This document shows, in pieces, positions 7,387 through 14,126 of a DNA stretch of 16,750 nt. Under the pieces are notes generated by a model. It saw nothing but the letters and a program-made list of their open reading frames with translations. It did not search any database and had not been told where the DNA came from. The position numbers were made by a program, and so were the translations under genes. The stretch's first letter is position 1, and each line of letters starts with the position of its first letter. Source of the stretch: Comamonadaceae bacterium (lineage in GTDB: Bacteria; Pseudomonadota; Gammaproteobacteria; Burkholderiales; Burkholderiaceae_C); assembly GCA_947460165.1 (NCBI GenBank), contig CANHKH010000027.1, positions 1-16,750 of the forward strand. The letters run 5' to 3'.

Positions 7387-7403
7387 CTGGCACGAGGCTT
7401 GCT
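7387..7403 (+). promoter_or_regulatory. Sigma-54 promoter for the TPR-flagellin 3 unit
   Basis: CTGGCACG (7387-7394), 4 bases, TTGCT (7399-7403): an exact match to the YTGGCACG-N4-TTGCW consensus, with GG and GC 10 bases apart. Transcript start is expected near 7413, giving a leader of about 62 bases before the ATG at 7476. A sigma-54 activator gene lies 2 kb downstream. Confidence 0.88.
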
Positions 7404-7426
7404 GAAGATTGTCCATGTCGGTGAAA

Positions 7427-7444
7427 GTGGCAATTCCTTGCCAC
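7427..7444 (+). repeat. Hairpin A in the leader of the TPR gene
   Basis: GTGGCAA (7427-7433), loop TTCC, TTGCCAC (7438-7444) is a perfect 7-base inverted repeat in the predicted 5' leader, 31 bases before the TPR start. It shares its arms with hairpin B before flagellin 3 (7970-7987). No T-run follows, so it is not an intrinsic terminator. Confidence 0.7.
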
Positions 7445-7475
7445 CCGATCCAATACCTCAATCAGGAGCTATTCC

Positions 7476-7958
7476 ATGTCACGTGTTGCTGCGCGTTCCC
7501 CGGTGAAGCCGGTCACTTTCCAACCCATGTTCATGGCCGAAGACGCCGACCGCTTCAGCGCGTCTGAAGTGCGTCAAGCCATCGCCTACTGGGTTGCACA
7601 AGACAAACTGGACGTGGCCGACGCCTTGGTGGCTGCGGGTGTGGCCATGTATCCGAACAGCGAGGATATTTTGGTCATGGGCGCCTTGGTCGCAGAGGTC
7701 AATCAAGATTGGGCCCAGGCCCAAGATTGTTTGGAAAAACTCATTGCTGTTCAAGGCGCAGCGGTGTCGGCTGAATGCTGGTACCACTTGGTGCGGGTGC
7801 TGCGCTGCCGCAGTGCTTACTTCCAGGCTTTTATCAAGGCCGGAATTGCTGTGAAAGCTTTTCCAGAGCACGAAGGCCTGCGCCAAGCGCATGCTGAGTT
7901 GACTCAATTGATGGAGTCTGTCCCTGTCCAGGTCACCACTGAGGCGCACGTCGGCTGA
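7476..7958 (+). CDS. Small TPR-like helical protein of unknown role, upstream of flagellin 3
   Basis: I do not recognise a named family. The 160-residue product has a basic N-terminal 15 residues, then a largely helical Ala/Leu-rich body. Helix pairs such as VADALVAAGVAMYPNSEDILVMGALVAEVNQDWAQAQDCLEKLI (about 49-92) have the spacing of tetratricopeptide repeats, with a second weaker repeat around WYHLVRVLRCRSAYFQAFIKAGIAVKAFPEHE (about 103-134). It has no signal peptide or membrane segment, so it is probably cytoplasmic. ATG 7476 follows AGGAG (7464-7468) by 7 bases. It is the first gene after a consensus sigma-54 promoter and is followed 51 bases later by flagellin 3. A TPR protein made with a flagellin could act as its chaperone, export regulator or glycosylation adaptor; this is inference from position only. 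Confidence 0.8.
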   Translation: MSRVAARSPVKPVTFQPMFMAEDADRFSASEVRQAIAYWVAQDKLDVADALVAAGVAMYPNSEDILVMGALVAEVNQDWAQAQDCLEKLIAVQGAAVSAECWYHLVRVLRCRSAYFQAFIKAGIAVKAFPEHEGLRQAHAELTQLMESVPVQVTTEAHVG

Positions 7959-7969
7959 CCCCTCCTTCA

Positions 7970-7995
7970 GTGGCAACGCGTTGCCGCGCTTTTTT
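7970..7995 (+). terminator. Hairpin B: terminator/attenuator-like element before flagellin 3
   Basis: GTGGCAA (7970-7976), loop CGCG, TTGCCGC (7981-7987) forms a 7-base stem with one G-T pair, containing the perfect palindrome GGCAACGCGTTGCC, then GC and six T (7990-7995). This is the form of an intrinsic terminator, yet it sits only 14 bases before the flagellin 3 ATG, with the ribosome site AGGA at 8000-8003. As no separate flagellin 3 promoter is visible after it, it may attenuate read-through from the TPR gene. Confidence 0.65.
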
Positions 7996-8009
7996 GCATA
8001 GGAAATTCC

Positions 8010-8825
8010 ATGCCAGTTATCAATACCAACCTCAATTCGCTGATTGCCCAAAGTGCATTGACGCGCAACAACCGCTCGCTCAGCCACGCCATGGAGCAGT
8101 TGTCCACGGGCAAGCGCATCAATGCGGCGTCTGACGATGCTGCGGGCCTGGCGATCAGCAACCGACAAACGGCGCAAATTCGCGGGCTGGACCAGGCGGT
8201 GCGCAATGCCAACGATGCGATCTCCATGATCCAGACGGCCGAGGGCGCGACCAATGAAATCACCAACATGCTCCAGCGCATGCGTGAGTTGGCGGTGCAA
8301 GCGGCCAACGCCACCTACAACCTCTCAGACAGGGCGTCGCTGCAGCTTGAGTTCAATGAATTGCAGTCCGAGGTCAAGCGCATCACCAACATGACGGAGT
8401 GGAATGGCAGCGGTATTTTGAACGGCACCACTTCCGAGGCGGTCTATCAAATTGGCGCCAATGCCAACCAAACCATCACTGTGGGTTTTGGCAACTTGGT
8501 GGAGTTGACTGGCGTGGCCACAGCCATGAGTACGGATGTGACGGTCAGCACCGAAAATGTCATCACTCAAATGGACGCTGCTCTGGGCGCCGTGGACCGC
8601 TACCGCGCCGACCTGGGTGCCAAGATCAACCGCCTGACTTACGCGGCCGACAACTTGACCAATGTGTCGACCAACTCGTCGGCCTCCCGCAGCCGCATTT
8701 TGGATGCCGACTACGCCAAGGCCTCCAGCGAGTTGGCTCGAACGCAAATTATTCAGCAGGCGGCCACGGCCATTTTGTCGCAGGCCAACACCTCGCAACA
8801 GACGGTGCTCAAACTGCTCCAGTGA
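8010..8825 (+). CDS. Flagellin 3 (short, lacking a D2/D3 domain)
   Basis: This filament subunit of 271 residues has an N-terminal D0/D1 starting MPVINTNLNSLIAQS, then LSTGKRINAASDDAAGLAISNR and LQRMRELAVQAAN. A short central part about residues 140-190 includes TAMSTDVTVSTEN, and the C-terminal D1/D0 has INRLTYAADNLTNVSTN, SRILDADYAKASSELARTQIIQQ and a terminal LKLLQ rather than the usual LR. It is much closer to flagellin 1 than to flagellin 2. ATG 8010 follows AGGA (8000-8003) by 6 bases. I see no sigma-28 promoter before it; the nearest promoter is the sigma-54 site at 7387 ahead of the TPR gene, with a terminator-like hairpin in between. It is therefore probably expressed earlier than, or under different control from, flagellin 1. 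Confidence 0.95.
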   Translation: MPVINTNLNSLIAQSALTRNNRSLSHAMEQLSTGKRINAASDDAAGLAISNRQTAQIRGLDQAVRNANDAISMIQTAEGATNEITNMLQRMRELAVQAANATYNLSDRASLQLEFNELQSEVKRITNMTEWNGSGILNGTTSEAVYQIGANANQTITVGFGNLVELTGVATAMSTDVTVSTENVITQMDAALGAVDRYRADLGAKINRLTYAADNLTNVSTNSSASRSRILDADYAKASSELARTQIIQQAATAILSQANTSQQTVLKLLQ

Positions 8826-8875
8826 TGCTGTTTCAGTCTTCTTTATCACTCGCTTAGGCGATACTGGCTGCCGCT

Positions 8876-9187
8876 ATGTCTGGCCCGCCTGCCGCTTCTT
8901 CGCGCCCCGCCCCCAATTGCTTTGGCTGTAGGCATTTCGCCGTCAGTTGGGACCCGCACAGTCCCTATGCTTGCCGCCTCATGGGTTTCAAGTCCAAGGT
9001 GCTGCCCGCCATTGAGGTGCTCCGCGCCGATGGCATGCCCTGCTTGGGCTTTGTCTCCAAAACCGCTGCGCCTGTGCCGCGGCCCCAGCCTTTGCGCCGC
9101 TATGAGCCAGTGCCTGCGCCGGCGCTGGACCCCGTGCCCGAATGGGCCGATGTGCGGGGTCTGTCGACTTTTCGTCGATTGGTCTGA
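8876..9187 (+). CDS. Small conserved cysteine-containing protein, function unknown
   Basis: The 103-residue product has a pattern suggestive of a compact metal-binding protein: C15-x2-C18-x-H20, then SWDPHSPYACRLMGFKSK (C33) and a fourth Cys at about 56 (DGMPCLGF). The tail from about 63 is Pro/Arg-rich. From memory, short proteins with a C-x2-C ... GFKS ... C pattern occur in other flagellated proteobacteria, sometimes with doubtful uracil-DNA-glycosylase labels; it has no glycosylase motif I can see. ATG 8876 is the only plausible start after an in-frame stop at 8855. The ribosome site is weak (AGG at 8856-8858, 17 bases away), so translation may be low or depend on flagellin 3 upstream. 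It lies 50 bases after flagellin 3 and before the sigma-54 activator. The motif-level coding pattern supports a real gene; no role is assigned. Confidence 0.72.
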   Translation: MSGPPAASSRPAPNCFGCRHFAVSWDPHSPYACRLMGFKSKVLPAIEVLRADGMPCLGFVSKTAAPVPRPQPLRRYEPVPAPALDPVPEWADVRGLSTFRRLV

Positions 9188-9191
9188 AAAT

Positions 9192-9210
9192 CCGTCAAAA
9201 GTGACGGTTT
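9192..9210 (+). terminator. Weak intrinsic terminator after the small cysteine protein
   Basis: CCGTCA (9192-9197), loop AAAG, TGACGG (9202-9207) and TTT follow the stop by 4 bases. The stem is short and the T-run minimal, so termination may be partial. Confidence 0.45.
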
Positions 9211-9234
9211 GATATTCGGAAACCATCTTTTTAA

Positions 9235-9249
9235 GTAGTTTTTAACTAC
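9235..9249 (+). repeat. Inverted repeat just upstream of the activator's promoter
   Basis: GTAGTT (9235-9240), TTT, AACTAC (9244-9249) is a perfect 6-base palindrome in an AT-rich stretch, 8 bases before the -24 element of the sigma-54 promoter. It could be a regulator site; it is short enough to be chance. Confidence 0.35.
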
Positions 9250-9257
9250 ATTTCACA

Positions 9258-9273
9258 TTGGCATGACATTTGC
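9258..9273 (+). promoter_or_regulatory. Sigma-54 promoter for the flagellar activator gene
   Basis: TTGGCATG (9258-9265), 4 bases, TTGC (9270-9273), with GG and GC exactly 10 bases apart; one change from TTGGCACG-N4-TTGC. Expected start of transcription is near 9284, about 28 bases before the ATG at 9312. The activator gene is thus itself sigma-54 dependent. Confidence 0.85.
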
Positions 9274-9311
9274 GGGTCTGAGTCGAACAACCGACATCAA
9301 GGCCACTTGTC

Positions 9312-10805
9312 ATGAACAACCCCTCACACACGCAGCACCTGCTTTGGCTGGACCCCTTTCGCGCATTGTCTGACGCGGACCGGGCGCAATTGGCAGCCGC
9401 TGGTTTGGCGGTCCACCCCGTGGCCACGCTGGACGATTTGCGAGACCAACTGCCCCAGGCGGGCCTGATTGCGCTGCGCCTGGAAGGCACGCCCGACTTG
9501 CTGCGCGAGGTGCAAGCCTTGCAAGCCGAAGAGGGCTGCAGCTTGGCGGTGCTGTGCCGGGTCGAGCGCCGTGAGTTGGAGCTGGCCGTGGCGGCCATGC
9601 GTTTGGGCGCCCAGCATGTGCTGGCGGCCGACGATTTTTCAGCCCAGGCCTGGCAGGTCGCGAGCCGGCGCCCCGCTGCGCCGCAGGCAGCCAAGCTCCC
9701 GCCCAAAACCTCCCGCACCGTGGTCTACGTGGACCCGGCCAGCCGCAACCTGCTGGCGCTGGCCCAGCGCGTGGCACGTGCGCCAGTGAGTGTGCTGATT
9801 GAAGGCCCCACCGGTGCCGGCAAAGAGGTGCTGGCCCGCGTGCTGCACGAGTCGTCGGCGCGCGCCCAGGGGCCGTTTGTGGCGCTCAATTGTGCGGCCC
9901 TGCCCGACCACCTGATTGAAGACATGCTGTTTGGCCACGAAAAAGGCGCTTTCACCGGCGCACTCAAAGAGCACCGAGGCTTGTTTGAGCAAGCCCAGGG
10001 CGGCACGGTGTTTTTGGACGAAATTGCCGAAATGCCCATTCACCTGCAGGCCAAGCTCTTGCGCGTGTTGCAAGAGCGCCAGCTCACCCGTTTGGGCGGT
10101 GAGCGCCCCATGGAGCTGGACGTGCGCGTGGTGGCCGCCACCAACCGCGACCTGCGGGCGGCCACGGCCAGCCGCGAGTTCCGTGAAGACCTGTACTTTC
10201 GGCTGTCCACCTTCAAGCTGCGCGTGCCAGCCTTGCGCGAGCGGCCGGGCGACATCTTGCCTTTGGCCGCGCGATTGTTGATGCGCCATGCCGAAGGCGG
10301 TCGGGCGCTGTCGGTGAGCTTGCAAGCGCAAGAGTGCCTCAAAAACCACCCCTGGCCTGGCAATGTGCGCGAGCTGGAAAACGTGGTCATGCGCGCCTTG
10401 GTGATGTGCACCGACGAGGTGATCTTTCCCGAACACCTGATGTTTGACGATGCGGCTTGGGCGCCCAGCTTGCCCCAAGCCACCCCCGCCACCGGGGCCA
10501 CGCTGCCCGAGGCGGCCACAGCGCAGGTGGCAAACGCCCAGCCCATCAGCAGCTCGGCGCCCAGCATCTGGTCGCCAGCCAATCCCCCTGCTCCAGCCGA
10601 CAGCGCGGCCATCCACGCCACCGAAGCCACCGACGAGCCGGCCAACTTGCACCAAGCGGTGCAAATGAACGAGCAGCAACTGATCTTGGCGGCCGTGCAC
10701 AGCACCTACAGCCGCCTGGAGGCCGCTGCCAAGCTGGGCATCAGCCCCCGCACGCTGCGCTACAAGATGGCCAAGCTCAAGGGTGGCGCACCAGCGCTGG
10801 CCTGA
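9312..10805 (+). CDS. Sigma-54 enhancer-binding flagellar activator (FlrC/FleR/FleQ-like) with degenerate receiver
   Basis: This AAA+ activator remodels sigma-54 holoenzyme to open flagellar promoters. Of 497 residues, about 8-118 look like a receiver fold, but the expected phosphoacceptor strand reads GLIALRLEG with no Asp, and the usual Lys-Pro near the end of the domain is missing, so control by phosphorylation is doubtful. The AAA+ core (about 140-375) is intact: Walker A GPTGAGKE (165-172), GAFTGA sigma-54 contact loop (212-217), Walker B TVFLDE (232-237), and REDLYFRL arginine finger region. An unusual Ala/Pro-rich linker (about 380-440) leads to a Fis-type helix-turn-helix (about 465-490, RLEAAAKLGISPRTLRYKM). 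ATG 9312 follows AAGG (9299-9302). It lies behind its own sigma-54 promoter and 33 bases before fliE. FlrC, FleR and FleQ homologues cannot be told apart reliably here; no sensor kinase partner is in the window. Confidence 0.88.
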   Translation: MNNPSHTQHLLWLDPFRALSDADRAQLAAAGLAVHPVATLDDLRDQLPQAGLIALRLEGTPDLLREVQALQAEEGCSLAVLCRVERRELELAVAAMRLGAQHVLAADDFSAQAWQVASRRPAAPQAAKLPPKTSRTVVYVDPASRNLLALAQRVARAPVSVLIEGPTGAGKEVLARVLHESSARAQGPFVALNCAALPDHLIEDMLFGHEKGAFTGALKEHRGLFEQAQGGTVFLDEIAEMPIHLQAKLLRVLQERQLTRLGGERPMELDVRVVAATNRDLRAATASREFREDLYFRLSTFKLRVPALRERPGDILPLAARLLMRHAEGGRALSVSLQAQECLKNHPWPGNVRELENVVMRALVMCTDEVIFPEHLMFDDAAWAPSLPQATPATGATLPEAATAQVANAQPISSSAPSIWSPANPPAPADSAAIHATEATDEPANLHQAVQMNEQQLILAAVHSTYSRLEAAAKLGISPRTLRYKMAKLKGGAPALA

Positions 10806-10838
10806 CCCCACCGCACACGCCGCCCGCAGGAGCCAGAC

Positions 10839-11174
10839 ATGATTGAAAAAGTCAACTCAAACGCCAACATCCAGTCCATGCTGGCCACGCTGCGCGCCCA
10901 CCAGGCGCAGGCCTCGGGGGGTATCCAGTCCATGGAGAGCCAGCCCGTTGAAAAGCCGGGCTTTGGCGAGGCCGTCAAGACCTTGCTCAACCAGGTCAAC
11001 GACGCACAGGCCAATTCGCGCCAAATGACCGAGGCTTACGACCGCGGTGAAAACGTGCCCCTGACCGACGTGGTGCTGGCCATGCAAAAGTCGTCCCTGA
11101 GCTTTGAGGCCACCATGCAGGTGCGCAACAAGGTGCTCAGGGCCTATGAAGAAATCATGAACATGCCGGTGTGA
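10839..11174 (+). CDS. fliE: Flagellar hook-basal body protein FliE
   Basis: FliE joins the MS ring to the proximal rod and is among the first substrates exported by the flagellar secretion system. The product is 111 residues, a normal length. The variable N-terminal half carries IQSMLATLRAHQAQA. The conserved C-terminal helices include FGEAVKTLLNQVNDAQANS, the LTDVVLAMQKSSLSFEATMQVRNKVLRAYEEIMNMPV stretch (split here as motifs MQKSSLSF and VRNKVLRAYEEIM) typical of FliE. ATG 10839 follows AGGAG (10828-10832) by 6 bases. It is 33 bases after the activator gene and 29 bases before fliF, so it begins, or continues, the fliE-J operon. I see no promoter of its own in the short spacer. Confidence 0.96.
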   Translation: MIEKVNSNANIQSMLATLRAHQAQASGGIQSMESQPVEKPGFGEAVKTLLNQVNDAQANSRQMTEAYDRGENVPLTDVVLAMQKSSLSFEATMQVRNKVLRAYEEIMNMPV

Positions 11175-11203
11175 GCGCTGCTCTGTCCTGAAAGAAAAAT
11201 CCC

Positions 11204-13042
11204 ATGGCCACCACCACCGCTCCCTTGCCCGGCTTAGCCGGTCCCGCCTCTGCTGCCAACCCAGCAGGTGGCGCCCTCACCACCACAGGCGCGGGCGTGC
11301 CCGCCGCCCCCAGGCCCAGCTTGCTGGCCAAGCTGTTTGAGCCCACCGGCCCCTTTGGCCCAGTGCGCCAGGTGTTTGAGCAGCCGGCCGTCAAAAAAGC
11401 GCTGCCTTTCATGATCTTGGCCTTGGTGCTGATGCTCTTTGTGGGCATCTACACCGCCATCAACGCGCCCACTTACCGCTCTATTTCAGCCGGCATGAAC
11501 GAGACCGACTCGCAAGCGGCTATGGAGGCGCTCAAGGCGGCCGACTTCAAGCCTCAGCTGGACCCCAACAACGGCCAAATCACAGTGCAGTCTGGCCGCT
11601 ACCACGAGGCCCGTATTTTCTTGGCCTCCAAAGGCATTCCCAAAACCGCGCCCGTGGGGCTGGAAACGCTCAAAGAGCAGTCGGCCATGACCACCAGCCA
11701 GTTCATGGAGCAGGTGCGCTACACCGCCGCCATCGAGCAGGAGTTGGCGCGCAGCATCACGCACATTCAGGCGATTCAGGCCGCGCGCGTGCACCTGGCG
11801 CTGCCCAAGCAGTCGGCCTTTGTGCGCGACCGCACGCCGCCCAAAGCCTCGGTGGTGATCACGCCACACCCGGGCCGCTACCTCACCCCCTCGCAAGTGC
11901 AGGCCATTGTGAATTTGGTGGCCTCCAGCGTGCCCATGCTGGCCACTGAAAACGTGTCGGTGGTCGACAACAACGGCAAACTGGTCACCGAGTTGGTGGG
12001 CGAGGCCGTGTTGGGCCTGAGCACCGCGCAGCTGCAGCACAAAGAAAAAATGGAAGACATGCTGCGCCAGCGTGTGGACCAAATCCTGCGTCCCATCGCC
12101 GGCGAGAGCAATGTGCGCTCGCAGGTGAATATCTCGCTGGATTTCAGCCAGACCGAGACCACCACCGAGAACTTTGACAACCGCGACAAAGGCCCCAAAA
12201 CCCGCTCTGAAGTGCTCAGCGAAGAGCGCAACAGCTCCCGCGAGGCCATTGGCATTCCTGGCGCCTTGTCCAACACCCCGCCAGTGGCGCCCAGCGCCAA
12301 CCAGACACCCGGCGGCAGCGACCTCAAGAGCCAGCGCGCCACCCGCAATTTTGAAATGGACCGCTCGGTGCGCCATGTCAAAGGCGCCACCGGCACCGTC
12401 GAGCGCCTGACAGTGGGCGTGCTCATCAACGAGCGCCCGCCCACCCAAGGCCCCAAAAACGACAAAGGCGAGCTGCCCGCACCCACACCCAACCCGTATT
12501 CGGCCGAAGAAATTGAGCGCCTGCAAAACTTGGTGCGCAGCGTGGTGGGCTACAACGAGACGCGTGGCGACGTGGTCACCGTGGTGCCCGCCAAGTTTGA
12601 GCCTGAGGTGGTGCTGGACTTGGGCCCGCCCTGGTACAAAGACGAGGCGGTGCTGACCAACATCAAAACTGCAAGTCTGGGCCTCGCGTTCCTGGCCTTC
12701 TTGCTGATGGTGGTGCGCCCGGCCGTGATGCATGTGCTCCAAGGCGAACAAAAAGCCCAAGAGGCCGCCGCCCTGGCGCTGTCGCTGTCGCAAACCGAAG
12801 CCAAAAAACCCCTGGGCGACGGCGAGCTTTCAGAGCAAGACCTCAACGCCATTCAGCTGGGCGAGGGTGAGACACTGGAGCAGCTCAAGGCCAAGCTCAA
12901 GCCCAAGAAATCGACCATCTCGCTGGAGATGCTCGACACTGCCAACTCTTATGACGATAAAGTGGCTTTGGTCCGCATGATCGTGGCCGAAGACTCCTCA
13001 CGCGTGGCCAGTGTGCTGAAAAACATGATCAAGGCCGGCTAA
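11204..13042 (+). CDS. fliF: Flagellar MS-ring protein FliF
   Basis: FliF forms the inner-membrane MS ring on which the motor and export gate assemble. The protein has 612 residues, somewhat longer than the usual 550-570, mostly because of a roughly 50-residue Ala/Pro/Gly-rich cytoplasmic N-terminus. TM1 is about 66-86 (LPFMILALVLMLFVGIYTAI). The periplasmic ring-building motifs follow, with MTTSQFMEQVRYTAAIEQELARSI and VHLALPKQSAFVRD. A low-complexity disordered segment is seen about 320-400. TM2 is about 486-508 (SLGLAFLAFLLMVVRPAVM). The cytoplasmic C-terminus (about 580-612, YDDKVALVRMIVAEDSSRVASVLKNMI) is the FliG-binding tail. The ribosome site is weak (GAAAG), but no better start exists. 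Confidence 0.97.
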   Translation: MATTTAPLPGLAGPASAANPAGGALTTTGAGVPAAPRPSLLAKLFEPTGPFGPVRQVFEQPAVKKALPFMILALVLMLFVGIYTAINAPTYRSISAGMNETDSQAAMEALKAADFKPQLDPNNGQITVQSGRYHEARIFLASKGIPKTAPVGLETLKEQSAMTTSQFMEQVRYTAAIEQELARSITHIQAIQAARVHLALPKQSAFVRDRTPPKASVVITPHPGRYLTPSQVQAIVNLVASSVPMLATENVSVVDNNGKLVTELVGEAVLGLSTAQLQHKEKMEDMLRQRVDQILRPIAGESNVRSQVNISLDFSQTETTTENFDNRDKGPKTRSEVLSEERNSSREAIGIPGALSNTPPVAPSANQTPGGSDLKSQRATRNFEMDRSVRHVKGATGTVERLTVGVLINERPPTQGPKNDKGELPAPTPNPYSAEEIERLQNLVRSVVGYNETRGDVVTVVPAKFEPEVVLDLGPPWYKDEAVLTNIKTASLGLAFLAFLLMVVRPAVMHVLQGEQKAQEAAALALSLSQTEAKKPLGDGELSEQDLNAIQLGEGETLEQLKAKLKPKKSTISLEMLDTANSYDDKVALVRMIVAEDSSRVASVLKNMIKAG

Positions 13043-13073
13043 AGCGCTGGTCTCACCTGAACGGAAAAAAGCA

Positions 13074-14126
13074 ATGGCAGAAGAAGTCAAAGACGCCAAG
13101 GCCCTGGAAATGGCCGCCGCGCTTGAGCGCGAAATGGCCGAACTCACAGGCACTCAGCGCGCCGCCGTGCTCATGCTCTTGCTCGGCGAGCAGCAGGCCG
13201 CCGAGATCATTCGCTACCTCAACCCCAAAGAAGTGCAGTCCTTGGGCGCGGCCATGGTGTCGGTGGCCGATTTGTCGCAAGAGGCGGTCAACGCCGTGCT
13301 CGACGAGTTTGTGGCCACCATCAAAAAGCAAACCAATTTGGGTTTGGGCACCACCGATTACGTGGAAAAAGTGCTCAAGCGCGCCTTGGGCGAAGACAAG
13401 GCCGCCTCGGTCATCAACCGCATCATGCCCGGCCAAGGCAGCAAGGGCCTGGACATTTTGGAATGGATGGATGCGCGCTCGATTGCCGACATGATCCGCG
13501 GCGAACACCCGCAGGTCACGGCCATTATTTTGTCGCTGCTTGAAAACCAGGTCGCCGCCGACGTGCTGAACTACCTGCCTGCAGAGAGCCGCTCCGAGAT
13601 CATGCAGCGGGTGGCCAGCTTGGACACGGTGCAGCCGTCGGCCATGGAAGAGCTTGAAGCCATCATGAAAAAGCAGTTCTCCAACAACTCCTCGAGCAAA
13701 TCGTCGAGTTTTGGTGGCGTCAAGGCAGCAGCCCGCATCATGAACATGACCAAGACCGAGCTGGAGGCGTCGGTGATGTCGGGCCTCAACGAGCTGGACC
13801 CGGACCTGACGCAAAGGATCCAGGACAACATGTTCACCTTCGACAACCTCACAGGCGTGGACAACCGGGGCATCCAAGTGCTCATGCGCAATGTGGAGCC
13901 CGATCAGCTGATGATTGCCCTGAAGGGCGCCAACGACGGCGTCAAAGACAAGTTCTTTGGCAACATGTCTGAGCGCGCGCGCAGCATGTTCAAAGACGAC
14001 ATGGACGCCAAAGGCCCCACGCGCATTGCCGACGTGGAAGAGGCGCAAAAGAAGATCATGCGCATAGCCCGCAAGCTGTCGGACGCGGGCGATCTGGTGC
14101 TGGGCGGAGGCGAAGACTTTGTCTGA
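13074..14126 (+). CDS. fliG: Flagellar motor switch protein FliG
   Basis: FliG sits on the MS ring and receives torque from MotA and the switch signal through FliM. The 350-residue length is typical (about 330-340 plus). The N-terminal FliF-binding domain is about 1-105, with QRAAVLMLLLGEQQAAEIIRYL. The middle ARM domain has the EHPQ motif at 144-147. The C-terminal torque helix region shows the charged residues of the MotA-facing face: ALKGAND (Lys), MSERARSMFKDDM (Arg, Asp-Asp) and GPTRIADV (Arg). ATG 13074 is preceded by GGAA and is 31 bases after fliF. The last bases overlap the start of fliH by 8. Confidence 0.97.
   Translation: MAEEVKDAKALEMAAALEREMAELTGTQRAAVLMLLLGEQQAAEIIRYLNPKEVQSLGAAMVSVADLSQEAVNAVLDEFVATIKKQTNLGLGTTDYVEKVLKRALGEDKAASVINRIMPGQGSKGLDILEWMDARSIADMIRGEHPQVTAIILSLLENQVAADVLNYLPAESRSEIMQRVASLDTVQPSAMEELEAIMKKQFSNNSSSKSSSFGGVKAAARIMNMTKTELEASVMSGLNELDPDLTQRIQDNMFTFDNLTGVDNRGIQVLMRNVEPDQLMIALKGANDGVKDKFFGNMSERARSMFKDDMDAKGPTRIADVEEAQKKIMRIARKLSDAGDLVLGGGEDFV

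Noticed and set aside
7214..7453. Upstream in-frame start for maf
   Set aside because: The extra 80 residues have no Maf-like sequence, overlap the rightward sigma-54 promoter and lack a good ribosome site; ATG at 7213 has GGAG.
7970..7985. TGGCAA-CGCG-TTGCC as a sigma-54 promoter for flagellin 3
   Set aside because: GG and GC are separated by 9 bases, not 10; sigma-54 is strict on this spacing. It fits a hairpin better. The same applies to 7427-7444.
8827..8852. AGTGAT ... ATCACT inverted repeat after flagellin 3
   Set aside because: Arms are short, the loop is about 18 bases and no T-run follows, so no terminator is claimed.
9639..10811. Long open frame on the minus strand opposite the sigma-54 activator gene
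   Set aside because: The opposite strand has intact AAA+ and HTH motifs; the minus-strand translation is low-complexity and lacks family motifs. It reflects GC-rich codon bias.
11486..12793. Long minus-strand frame opposite fliF
   Set aside because: His/Gly/Ala-rich translation with no recognisable domain and no ribosome site; fliF is certain.
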